Source: Clostridiales bacterium (GTDB taxonomy: Bacteria; Bacillota; Clostridia; Christensenellales; Aristaeellaceae). Taken from it: a DNA stretch of 32,620 nucleotides. Numbering within the stretch: position 1 is the stretch's first letter; each line of letters begins with the position of its first letter. Under the pieces are notes generated by a model. That model had not been told where the DNA came from and made no database searches. It saw only the letters and a list, made by a program, of their open reading frames with translations. Shown here one piece after another: positions 8,872 through 15,285 of this stretch. The stretch covers positions 1 through 32,620 of the forward strand of contig SVGO01000014.1 of NCBI GenBank assembly GCA_015056305.1. Direction: 5' to 3'. Both the position numbers and the translations under genes were made by a program.

Positions 8872-9035
8872 TTTTTGTGCCCCTGCGCTTTGTCCTGCCG
8901 CGTCGCCGTCGCTGCAAATCCTTAGTCCTGTTGCCATGCACATGCCGCATGCATATCAACATGCATCCTCGAATCGATTTCAAGGAAAATCAGCATCACA
9001 TATATACCGATGCACTTGTCGCCATCCACAAAGGC

Positions 9036-9345
9036 TTAGTTGCCAATGAGCAGGAAGCCCAGCCACACACGCTTCTCCTCTTTCTCAGGATCGAGCTCTT
9101 CGCCGCCAAACGTAGCAAATGCGCTCTCCAGCGCGCTGTCCAGCAGCACAAAACCACAGACACGCCTTGCAATGCCGTCCATCTTCTCGTCATCCGTCAT
9201 ATCGAAATACGGTGCGCTTTCCATATCAACCACGATGCTTCGGCTTATTATTCTTAAAGATGACTGCCTGACCATTCGCATCGGCAATGCGTGTCATGCG
9301 TGACAACTTCTGATTCGCTTCTGCGGCAGAAACAATGCTGCGCGT
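9036..9345 (-). pseudogene. Frameshifted Phd/YefM-family antitoxin
   Basis: Two frames join to a Phd/YefM-like antitoxin. Upstream of about 9236 the minus strand reads IVSAAEANQKLSRMTRIADA, then NGQAVIFKNNKPK, the DNA-binding N-terminal domain. It hits a stop (KHRG*) unless two bases are restored, after which the other frame reads IVVDMESAPYFDMTDDEKMD and on to FLLIGN and a stop at 9036. The expected start position holds ACG (9345-9343) rather than ATG, with no ribosome site ahead of it. No RelE-, Doc- or Fic-like toxin partner is present downstream. It is therefore a dead half of a toxin-antitoxin module. The C-terminal part is unusual and may hold a second lesion. Confidence 0.72.
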
Positions 9346-9451
9346 TCAAAACGGATGACGAAGCGTTTGAGGTATGCGTGATCTTTCAGTAAATCCTTTG
9401 ATCGTCTGACGGATCAGCCTCCAAGCGTTTTTTTCGTTCCTTTCGCCGCTC

Positions 9452-9480
9452 TTGCCGCAAACTGTCCCTGATGATATAAT
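9452..9480 (+). promoter_or_regulatory. Promoter of the second acyltransferase gene
   Basis: TTGCCG (9452-9457), 17 bases, TATAAT (9475-9480). Transcription would start near 9487, 26 bases before the chosen start codon. Confidence 0.75.
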
Positions 9481-9512
9481 ACCCATATCATTTACTGCGG
9501 AGGAACATGGGA

Positions 9513-10511
9513 ATGAACAAACGCATTGCATGGATGGACACAGCCAAATTTCTGGGCATATATCTGGTTTTTCTGTTTCATGCCGGAGAGAATGCCGGAT
9601 ATATGCATGCATACTCGATTCAGGTCTGTCTGCATCTGTTTTTCCTGCTTTCGGGCTGTGCGGAGTCTTTGGGAAAAAACACCTCCTGGAAAGTGTGCAT
9701 CGTCAAGAATGTACGCAAACTTCTGATTCCATACTTCCTGTTTGCCATTCTCGCCGCCGCCATGAACGCCATCATGCACAACACCTATACCACAGTCGTC
9801 AGCGATGCGCTGCTGATTCTCAGGGGCGTACCCCGCAACTGGTTCTGCGCAGTCAGTCTGTGGTTCCTGTCGTGCCTGTTTGTGATCAGGCTGGGCTTTT
9901 TCGCCCTGCGCAAATGGCTGAAAAAGCCCGCATATATGCTGGCTGCATCGCTCGTACTCTTTGTGATCGGCGATTATTATGTCGATCGCGGGCACTGGCT
10001 GCTGTCGTTTTTCAATATAGACAATGCGCTCTATTTCATGGTTTTCTATGTGATCGGATACTGCTCCTTCGGCTTAATCCGCTCTGTGATGGAGCTGGAT
10101 ACGACGCGCAAAAAAGCGATATTCTTCGGCCTGGGCGGCGTGCTGGCGGGCTATACCATCCTGGTGTTCTTCGGCAAGAATCCGCTTTACGATCTGTGCT
10201 CGGCGAGCCGGATCACGCGCCTGCTTGCCGATCTGGTACATCCGCTGATTCTGGCTGCGTTCATACTGGTTCTGGCCAAGCTGATCGAGGATCTCAGCTT
10301 TCTGCAGGCACTGGGTCGGGAATCGCTTTTCCTGTGCGGTTCGGAATTCCTGACCAACATGACGCTGATGACCGTGATCCAATACTTCAGCATCATGCCC
10401 AATTTTGCCAATGCGCTGAGCCTATATATCTATGTCATGATCGTGATGACGGTTGCCCATCGAGTATTTGTGCCGCTGGAGAAAGCCATTTTGAACAAGC
10501 TGGGATGCTGA
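9513..10511 (+). CDS. Acyltransferase family 3 membrane protein
   Basis: A 332-residue acyltransferase-3 protein, not closely similar to the one at 7732. It opens MNKRIAWMDTAKFLGIYLVF and then FHAG, matching the family start (W-D-x-A-K-x-x-G-I, then the conserved His). About ten membrane segments follow, with an Arg/Lys loop (ALRKWLKK). An ATG at 9507 is only three bases from GGAGG; ATG 9513 is nine bases away and is preferred. It likely acylates an envelope glycan. It stands alone behind its own promoter. A small hairpin (GGATGC TGAA GCATCC) spans its stop codon. Confidence 0.9.
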   Translation: MNKRIAWMDTAKFLGIYLVFLFHAGENAGYMHAYSIQVCLHLFFLLSGCAESLGKNTSWKVCIVKNVRKLLIPYFLFAILAAAMNAIMHNTYTTVVSDALLILRGVPRNWFCAVSLWFLSCLFVIRLGFFALRKWLKKPAYMLAASLVLFVIGDYYVDRGHWLLSFFNIDNALYFMVFYVIGYCSFGLIRSVMELDTTRKKAIFFGLGGVLAGYTILVFFGKNPLYDLCSASRITRLLADLVHPLILAAFILVLAKLIEDLSFLQALGRESLFLCGSEFLTNMTLMTVIQYFSIMPNFANALSLYIYVMIVMTVAHRVFVPLEKAILNKLGC

Positions 10512-10533
10512 AGCATCCTGTCCCGTGTGTCGA

Positions 10534-10570
10534 GCCCTGCCGGCATCCGCAGGGCGTCCAACCTGTTTTT
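10534..10570 (+). terminator. Possible weak terminator
   Basis: GCCCTGC/GCAGGGC forms a 7-bp stem with an 8-base loop at 10534-10555. A T5 run follows only ten bases after the stem (10566-10570), further than usual. Efficiency is doubtful. Confidence 0.4.
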
Positions 10571-10574
10571 CTAT

Positions 10575-10615
10575 ATCACAAGAGCCAGACGCAGCATGCG
10601 TCTGGCTCTTGTGAT
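10575..10615. repeat. Perfect 18-bp inverted repeat
   Basis: ATCACAAGAGCCAGACGC (10575-10592) and its exact complement (10598-10615) enclose a five-base loop AGCAT. Neither strand has a proper T-run after it, so it is not a standard terminator. It sits between the second acyltransferase gene and the MFS promoter and could act as a terminator, an RNA-processing hairpin or an mRNA 3'-end stabiliser. Confidence 0.85.
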
Positions 10616-10680
10616 CATGCGGCTTTGCGGCAGAGGGGCATTTCCGCGCGCCATATGGCCATGTTTTTTTCCGTCCCCTC

Positions 10681-10709
10681 TTGCCCGCACGCCCTGCACG
10701 TGATATTCT
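10681..10709 (+). promoter_or_regulatory. Candidate promoter of the MFS gene
   Basis: TTGCCC (10681-10686), 17 bases, TATTCT (10704-10709), about 45 bases ahead of the start codon. Confidence 0.55.
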
Positions 10710-10753
10710 GTAGCATGCGTCATACATATTCCAGTCCGCTGAGGAGACCGCCT

Positions 10754-11953
10754 ATGAATCAAGCATCCCATGCGCCCAGGCATCGCCTGACAACCCTGTA
10801 CTGCCTGCATCAGGCTTCGTATTTCTTCGCCATCGCCGGCATCGGCGCCTTTGCCGTCACCTATTTGATGGACAAAGGTTTTGCCGCCTCGCAGATCGGC
10901 ATGATGCTCGCCATGACCAGCATCCTGTCCTGTGCGCTGCAGCCGTTCATCGGCAGCTATGTCGACCGCAGATCGATGTCCCTGCTCTCCAGAATCATCC
11001 TCGGTTTTCTGGCGATCGCGTTTGTATCTCTTCTTTCTGTCGAGCTGCTGCATCCCCCGCTGGCCGTCATGGCGATCCTCTTTGTGATCGGCTCGCTCAC
11101 GTTCTCCATCACCGTGCCGCTGAGCAGCTCGCTGTGCGCGTATTATTCGCAGAATGATTACCACATCGACTACGGCATGGGCTCAGGCGTGGGCTCTTTG
11201 TCCTTTTCGTTCGCCTCGCTGCTCATCGGCTACATGATCGCCGCGAAGGGTTCGAGCTTCATGATGCTCTTCTGCCTGATGTTCGTCGTCATCGAGATCC
11301 TCATGGTGCTGCGCTATCCGAAGATCGAATCCTCTGCTGCGGCGATGCATCGCGCCGCGCCCGCCTCCAGCCTCTCGCTGCCTGCGTTCTGCCTGCGCTA
11401 TCGCCGCTTCATCGTCACGCTGCTGGGCGTGATGCTCCTGGCGGCCTGCCATGCCATGGCGGAAAACTATCTGATTCAGCTTTTCACCCGCCTGGGCGGC
11501 GGCAGCGAGCATGTGGGCGTCGCGCTCTTCCTTGCCTGCACGACAGCAGCGCCGTTCCTGCTCTTCTTTGAAAAGATCCAGCGCAGGACAGGCGTCATCT
11601 CGCTGATGCGTCTGGCCGGCGTGTTCTACGTCGCCAAGGCCACGCTGTTCATCTTCGCGCCCACGATCAACTCAGTCTACCTGATCATGCTGCTGCAGAC
11701 CTGCACATACGGCTTCCTCTATCCGTCGCTGTATTACTTCGTGGGCAAGCGCGTCGCCATTGCCGACACGGCCAAGGGACAGACCATGGCCTCCTCGCTC
11801 TATACGCTGGGCACGGCGCTGGGCAATTCCATCGGCGGAACGGTGATCGATTCCTTTGGTCTCAATGCCATGCTCGCCCTTGCCGCCGCGATCGCCGCAG
11901 CGGGCATGCTCCTCATCAATGTGACCATCTCCAAGGCAGACGCTTACGTCTGA
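10754..11953 (+). CDS. Major facilitator superfamily transporter (MFS_1-like)
   Basis: A 399-residue, 12-segment transporter. ATG 10754 follows a GAGGAG site by seven bases; the same frame is open far upstream, but that part lies antisense or out of frame to the acyltransferase gene. Residues about 20-195 form the first half, with GASQIGMMLA-type packing and the loop SYVDRRSMSLLSR, equivalent to the family's D-R-x-x-R/K motif between helices 2 and 3. A central basic loop (about 195-215) is followed by the second half, with TLGTALGNSIGGTVID near the end. The closest recognisable group is the LacY/nucleoside-symporter-like MFS_1_like set. Substrate cannot be told. It is monocistronic and ends at a shared terminator. 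Confidence 0.88.
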   Translation: MNQASHAPRHRLTTLYCLHQASYFFAIAGIGAFAVTYLMDKGFAASQIGMMLAMTSILSCALQPFIGSYVDRRSMSLLSRIILGFLAIAFVSLLSVELLHPPLAVMAILFVIGSLTFSITVPLSSSLCAYYSQNDYHIDYGMGSGVGSLSFSFASLLIGYMIAAKGSSFMMLFCLMFVVIEILMVLRYPKIESSAAAMHRAAPASSLSLPAFCLRYRRFIVTLLGVMLLAACHAMAENYLIQLFTRLGGGSEHVGVALFLACTTAAPFLLFFEKIQRRTGVISLMRLAGVFYVAKATLFIFAPTINSVYLIMLLQTCTYGFLYPSLYYFVGKRVAIADTAKGQTMASSLYTLGTALGNSIGGTVIDSFGLNAMLALAAAIAAAGMLLINVTISKADAYV

Positions 11954-11976
11954 TTCTTTCCCAAAATGCAAAAGGC

Positions 11977-12004
11977 GGCCTCATCCGTTTCATCGGATGA
12001 GGCC
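11977..12004. terminator. Bidirectional terminator between convergent genes
   Basis: GGCCTCATCCG (11977-11987) pairs exactly with CGGATGAGGCC (11994-12004) around a 6-base loop. It separates the MFS gene (plus) from the YczE-like gene (minus). T-runs are short on both sides. Confidence 0.75.
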
Positions 12005-12021
12005 GTTATTTGTCTCTGTGA

Positions 12022-12639
12022 TTACTTTTCGCGGGAGAAGACGTATTTCTTCCAGAAATCGAACATCGGTCCGAAGATCAGCGCGGCGATGATCGTGCCC
12101 TCGCGCAGGGTCCATTCCACGCCGAACACCAGGCTGATGAGCACGCTGATAATCACCAGCACGACGTCGATCTTCTGCCTGAGCTTGCCCATCGTGGTGC
12201 CGATGCGCTCGGCGATCATCTGGATGCAGCCCTCCATGGGCGTGCGCATGAGGTGCGTCTCCAGCACCATCGTGCAGCCGAACGAGCTGACCGCAAACGC
12301 CAGCACGCACACGATCAGTCGCAGCGGATAGAAGGAGAAGGAAACATCCCTGAGCACGGTATAAAGGAAGAAATTGAGCACGGAGCCGCCCAGGGTGATA
12401 TAGAGCAGCTGCAGAAACTCGGTTTTCTTGAAATCCCTGCGCTCCATGGCAATCTGACCCAGGAAGAAGCTGCCGTGAAAGAGCATGGAGAACGTGCCGA
12501 CCTTCATGCCGATGAGCGTGGCGATGGAGGTGATGGCCGCGTCCACGGGCAGCACGCCGATACCCGCCTTGATCGCAAAGGCGACGGCGCTGTATACCAG
12601 GAGAATGCCCAGAATCGTGCGTACAATTTTCTTAATCAT
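12022..12639 (-). CDS. YczE/YyaS/YitT-type integral membrane protein
   Basis: A 205-residue membrane protein of the YczE (DUF6198-like) group, function unproven in the family. It opens MIKKIVRTILGILLVYSAVA and then FAIKAGIGVLPVDA; the GIGVLP-DA segment and the later TMVLETHLMRTPMEGCIQMIA are family hallmarks. Five or six hydrophobic segments are visible, and the C-terminus WKKYVFSREK is basic. ATG 12639 lies nine bases after AAAGGA. The open frame extends 61 codons upstream but lacks coding character there and would cross the promoter. It converges on the MFS gene and diverges from the 12800 operon. Confidence 0.85.
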   Translation of the reverse strand: MIKKIVRTILGILLVYSAVAFAIKAGIGVLPVDAAITSIATLIGMKVGTFSMLFHGSFFLGQIAMERRDFKKTEFLQLLYITLGGSVLNFFLYTVLRDVSFSFYPLRLIVCVLAFAVSSFGCTMVLETHLMRTPMEGCIQMIAERIGTTMGKLRQKIDVVLVIISVLISLVFGVEWTLREGTIIAALIFGPMFDFWKKYVFSREK

Positions 12640-12672
12640 ATGAAAGCGTCCTTTCCACACTGATATGTACTC

Positions 12673-12683
12673 ATGATAGCACA
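12673..12683 (-). promoter_or_regulatory. Extended -10 promoter element of the YczE-like gene
   Basis: Minus-strand TGTGC followed by TATCAT, an extended -10 (TGnTATnAT) with no good -35. The same TGTGCTAT wording precedes two other minus-strand genes here (27143 and 29067). Confidence 0.5.
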
Positions 12684-12730
12684 AAAGCGATCGCAAATCC
12701 AGATCGCAGCGCCGCATCCGCACCGATTTA

Positions 12731-12759
12731 TTGACAGCATTTTCCCTGCATGCTATATT
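12731..12759 (+). promoter_or_regulatory. Strong sigma-A promoter of the small membrane protein/AEC operon
   Basis: TTGACA (12731-12736), 17 bases, TATATT (12754-12759), preceded by the TGC of an extended -10. The predicted transcript starts near 12766, 34 bases before the TTG start. Confidence 0.85.
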
Positions 12760-12799
12760 GAATTCAGATGTACTGTCATTCATGGAAGGAGGAGCCCTT

Positions 12800-13015
12800 T
12801 TGAAGCTCTTTGACGCCGCCAACCGATATTGTCAGGAATCAACCTGGAAAACCATCGCCGCGCTCAAGTTCTGTCTGCTCTCCCTGGGCGTGATCATCGG
12901 CATGCTGCTGCCCCAAAGCTGGAAGCTGCCCATCATCGCCGTTTGCGCCGTTGTCTTTGCGATCACCTATATTCCCCTGATGCACAAGCTGCTGCGCATT
13001 GTGAAAACCATGTAA
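12800..13015 (+). CDS. Small two-helix membrane protein, TTG start
   Basis: A 71-residue protein starting MKLFDAANRYCQESTWKTI, with two hydrophobic segments (about residues 22-38 and 43-60) separated by a short loop containing PQSWKLP, and a basic tail LLRIVKTM. The TTG at 12800 has AGGAGG ideally placed (about seven bases). An in-frame ATG at 12782 has no ribosome site and overlaps the Shine-Dalgarno region. Similar short Clostridia proteins carry the label 'permease of phosphate ABC transporter', which is not credible at this size. I would call it hypothetical. It ends 12 bases before the AEC carrier and shares its promoter, so it may be an accessory to it. Confidence 0.78.
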   Translation: MKLFDAANRYCQESTWKTIAALKFCLLSLGVIIGMLLPQSWKLPIIAVCAVVFAITYIPLMHKLLRIVKTM

Positions 13016-13027
13016 CGGAGGCATGCC

Positions 13028-13951
13028 ATGAACACCCTGATCGTCATTGCGCAAAAGGCCCTGCCCGTGTTCATCATGCTGGGCTTGGGCATGCTCTGCC
13101 GCAAAAAGCAGATTATCTCCCGGGAGGGCGTCGCAGCGATGAAGACGTTCGCCGTCAATATCACGCTGCCCGCCGTCATGCTCTCCGCGTTCGCCACGGC
13201 CAGCTATACCCGCGAGAGTCTGATCGTCCCGCTGGTGATCTTCCTTTGCTGCGTGCTGATGCTCGTGCTGGGCCAAGTGCTTTGCCGCGCGATGCATATC
13301 CCCGGCAGGCTCTCGCCCTATCTGGCCACGGGCTTTGAGGCCGGCATGCTCGGCTATGCGCTCTTTGCGCTGCTCTTCCCGCAGGAATCCACCTCGGCCT
13401 TCGCCATCGTGGATCTGGGCCAGGTGCTCTTCGTCTTCACGCTCTACAAGGCGCTGCTTGCCGGAAGTAGCGGTCTTCGCGGCGTCATCCGCGAAGCGGC
13501 CCACGCGCCGACGGTCTGGGCCATCGGCGCCGGTCTTCTCATCGGCGCAAGCGGCCTGTACGGCGCGCTCGCGCCCAGCGGCATTTCCGGCGTGCTGGAC
13601 GCTGTCACCGATTTCATCGCCGCGCCCACCAGCGCCGTCATCCTGCTGACCATCGGCTATGATCTGGTCCCCGGCGAGATCCGCTGGCGCAGGACGGCCA
13701 GGCTCGCCGCGCTCAGACTGATTGTCAGCGGCCTTGCGCTGGTTCTCGTTGTGCTGCTGGATCGCCTCGTGCTCGGCTGCATGATGCATACCGGCGCGCT
13801 GATCCTCATGTTCACGCTGCCGCCGCCCTATGTGCTGCCCGTCTTCGCGGATGTGGAAGAGGAGCGCACGGACGTATCCAGCGCGCTCTCCGCGCTCACG
13901 CTCATCAGCCTGATCCTGTTCATGTTCCTGACCGTCTTCTTCGCCATCTGA
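13028..13951 (+). CDS. AEC-family (auxin efflux carrier-like) transporter
   Basis: A 307-residue permease of the AEC family, members of which export organic acids such as malate or malonate. Ten hydrophobic segments are arranged 5+5. The opening is typical (ALPVFIMLGLGMLCRKKQII), followed by FAVNITLPAVMLSAFA with the family's N-x-x-L-P motif at helix 2. The later ATSAVILLTIGYDL-like segment (residues about 205-215) and the closing GALILMFTLPPPYVLPVF match the second half. CGGAGG lies six bases ahead of ATG 13028. It is the second gene of the operon starting at 12766. Confidence 0.9.
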   Translation: MNTLIVIAQKALPVFIMLGLGMLCRKKQIISREGVAAMKTFAVNITLPAVMLSAFATASYTRESLIVPLVIFLCCVLMLVLGQVLCRAMHIPGRLSPYLATGFEAGMLGYALFALLFPQESTSAFAIVDLGQVLFVFTLYKALLAGSSGLRGVIREAAHAPTVWAIGAGLLIGASGLYGALAPSGISGVLDAVTDFIAAPTSAVILLTIGYDLVPGEIRWRRTARLAALRLIVSGLALVLVVLLDRLVLGCMMHTGALILMFTLPPPYVLPVFADVEEERTDVSSALSALTLISLILFMFLTVFFAI

Positions 13952-13960
13952 TGACCATGC

Positions 13961-13982
13961 AAAAAAGCGGCCAGTAGCCGCT
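13961..13982 (-). terminator. Small terminator hairpin, minus orientation
   Basis: AGCGGC CAGTA GCCGCT with six A's before it on the plus strand gives a 6-bp hairpin plus T6 on the minus strand. It backs up the stronger terminator at 14061 against read-through into the AEC gene. Confidence 0.6.
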
Positions 13983-14060
13983 CCCACTTCCGAACAGCTT
14001 AACAATATAAAGTCATTCTGTGCTCGCAGCACAGTTGTTCGCGCAATTTCCTATCACACA

Positions 14061-14095
14061 AAAACCGGCGCAGCCCTGAAGCTGCGCCGGTTTTT
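14061..14095. terminator. Strong bidirectional terminator
   Basis: A 14-bp perfect stem (AAAACCGGCGCAGC with its complement) around loop CCTGAA, flanked by A4 and T5. It lies between the convergent AEC operon and the 14118 gene and can serve both. Between it and 13982 is a further hairpin (CTGTGC TCGCA GCACAG, 14018-14034) and nothing coding. Confidence 0.9.
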
Positions 14096-14117
14096 GATTG
14101 TATGGCTACAATACCGG

Positions 14118-15068
14118 TTATTCGGCGATTTCCTGCGCCTGATCGGCATTTTCCATTTCTTCCTGATTGAGGGTATCTGCCGCTTTCTTGCCCGTCTTCT
14201 TCTCCCAGGCGATGTCCAGCGCTTCAAGCGTCGCAGGATCGGCCACGCCGGTCTCCTTCAGCTGAACGCTCTTCTGGAATCTGGCCACCGCGTCGGTGGT
14301 CAGGCTGCCAAACTGGCCGGAGCGGATGTTGCCCTTGTAAATGCCCAGATCTGCGAGCTTCTCCTGCATACGGATGACCTCCTCGCAGGCCTCCATATCT
14401 TCGTAGAGCGTACCTTCCCAATAGAAGTACTCCTCATGCTCGCGGGCGCACATCGTACACGTGCTCACGCGCACGCCCTTGCGCTTGCCCTGAGGCTCGC
14501 GCGTGACGGTCCATTCGCCCCACGGATGCTCAATCCTGTCGATCTGCTCAGTCGTTACCTTGTCGCAGCGCTGGCAGGTTTTCTCGCCCGAGCCGTTCTT
14601 TTCGCAGGTCGGTTCCTTGATCACCTGCATCTCGCCCCAGTCGTGGCCAAGCTTGTCAAGGGTTTCCCTTTTTGTTCCGCCGCAGCCCGCGCAGGTATAT
14701 GTGCCCGTGCCGGTTGCCGTGCAGGTCGGCTCCTTGGTCACCTGCATCTCGCCGTAGCTGTGCTCCAGCTTATTGATCGTGTAGATGACCTTGTTATTGC
14801 ACACCTGGCAGATCGTCTCCTGCCTGCCCGTCTGGGTGCAGGTAGCCTCTCTGGTCACCGTCATCTCGCCCGGGGTATGCGGCAGCTTGGCCGTGCGGCG
14901 CTGCTCCCAGTGGTCGCACTTCTGGCAGTATCTGAACTGATGTTCCTGGCGCGTGCAGGTCGCGCTCGTCTTTGTTTTCCACGGGCCAAACTTATGATCG
15001 CAGGCAAGCGCGGCAGAAGAAGCCAGCACAGCAATCAGCGTCAGGATCAGGCAGAGTCTCTTTTTCAT
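14118..15068 (-). CDS. Secreted Cys/His-repeat protein with C-terminal peptidoglycan-binding domain
   Basis: A 316-residue exported protein. Residues 1-22 are a signal peptide ending ALA|C (signal peptidase I type; the lipobox is not met). Five repeats of about 40 residues follow (about 23-215), each with H-x-(W/Y/P)-GE(M/W), then TREATC- or KEPTC-like, then C-x-x-C. The paired Cys and the His suggest a zinc-binding knuckle; the first repeat lacks the GE motif and the fifth lacks the middle Cys. Residues about 240-300 are a PG_binding_1 domain (MQEKLADLGIYKGN, then FGSLTTDAVARFQKS and GVADPATLEAL). The tail is acidic. It probably sits in the cell wall. Start: AAAGGAG eight bases before ATG 15068. 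Confidence 0.88.
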   Translation of the reverse strand: MKKRLCLILTLIAVLASSAALACDHKFGPWKTKTSATCTRQEHQFRYCQKCDHWEQRRTAKLPHTPGEMTVTREATCTQTGRQETICQVCNNKVIYTINKLEHSYGEMQVTKEPTCTATGTGTYTCAGCGGTKRETLDKLGHDWGEMQVIKEPTCEKNGSGEKTCQRCDKVTTEQIDRIEHPWGEWTVTREPQGKRKGVRVSTCTMCAREHEEYFYWEGTLYEDMEACEEVIRMQEKLADLGIYKGNIRSGQFGSLTTDAVARFQKSVQLKETGVADPATLEALDIAWEKKTGKKAADTLNQEEMENADQAQEIAE

Positions 15069-15132
15069 CGTCTATACTCCTTTCGGCCGCACAGGTTGCG
15101 GCTCCATCATTTTCTGCTCATTACAGTCCAAT

Positions 15133-15161
15133 ATTTTATCATAATCAAATCCGCTTGCCAA
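15133..15161 (-). promoter_or_regulatory. Promoter of the Cys-repeat protein gene
   Basis: Minus strand: TTGGCA (15161-15156), 17 bases, TAAAAT (15138-15133). The leader is about 58 bases. Confidence 0.75.
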
Positions 15162-15226
15162 CCATTCCTTTCCGATTTGCCGCCAGATTCGTAAAACCGC
15201 ATCTTTTCCGCACCCGGATTTTATCG

Positions 15227-15232
15227 TATAAT
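15227..15232 (+). promoter_or_regulatory. -10 element of the glycyl radical enzyme operon
   Basis: TATAAT at 15227-15232; only a poor -35 (TTTTCC, 17 bases upstream) is visible, so an activator may be needed. The start codon is 54 bases further on. Confidence 0.6.
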
Positions 15233-15285
15233 GAGAATAAGAATGATCCAACCCCTTTCCCGTACGCTGAAAGGAGCGAGATATC

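Noticed and set aside
8944-9035. Possible toxin gene downstream of the broken antitoxin
   Set aside because: Only short frames without motif or ribosome site; repeated GCATGC words but nothing codable.
9452-10753. N-terminal extension of the MFS frame back to 9452
   Set aside because: The first 430 codons lie out of frame over the acyltransferase gene. The MFS fold starts at ATG 10754 with its own ribosome site and promoter.
12839-14032. A 397-codon minus frame opposite the AEC carrier
   Set aside because: Gln/Glu/His/Arg-rich antisense text with no motif; the plus strand encodes a full AEC permease.
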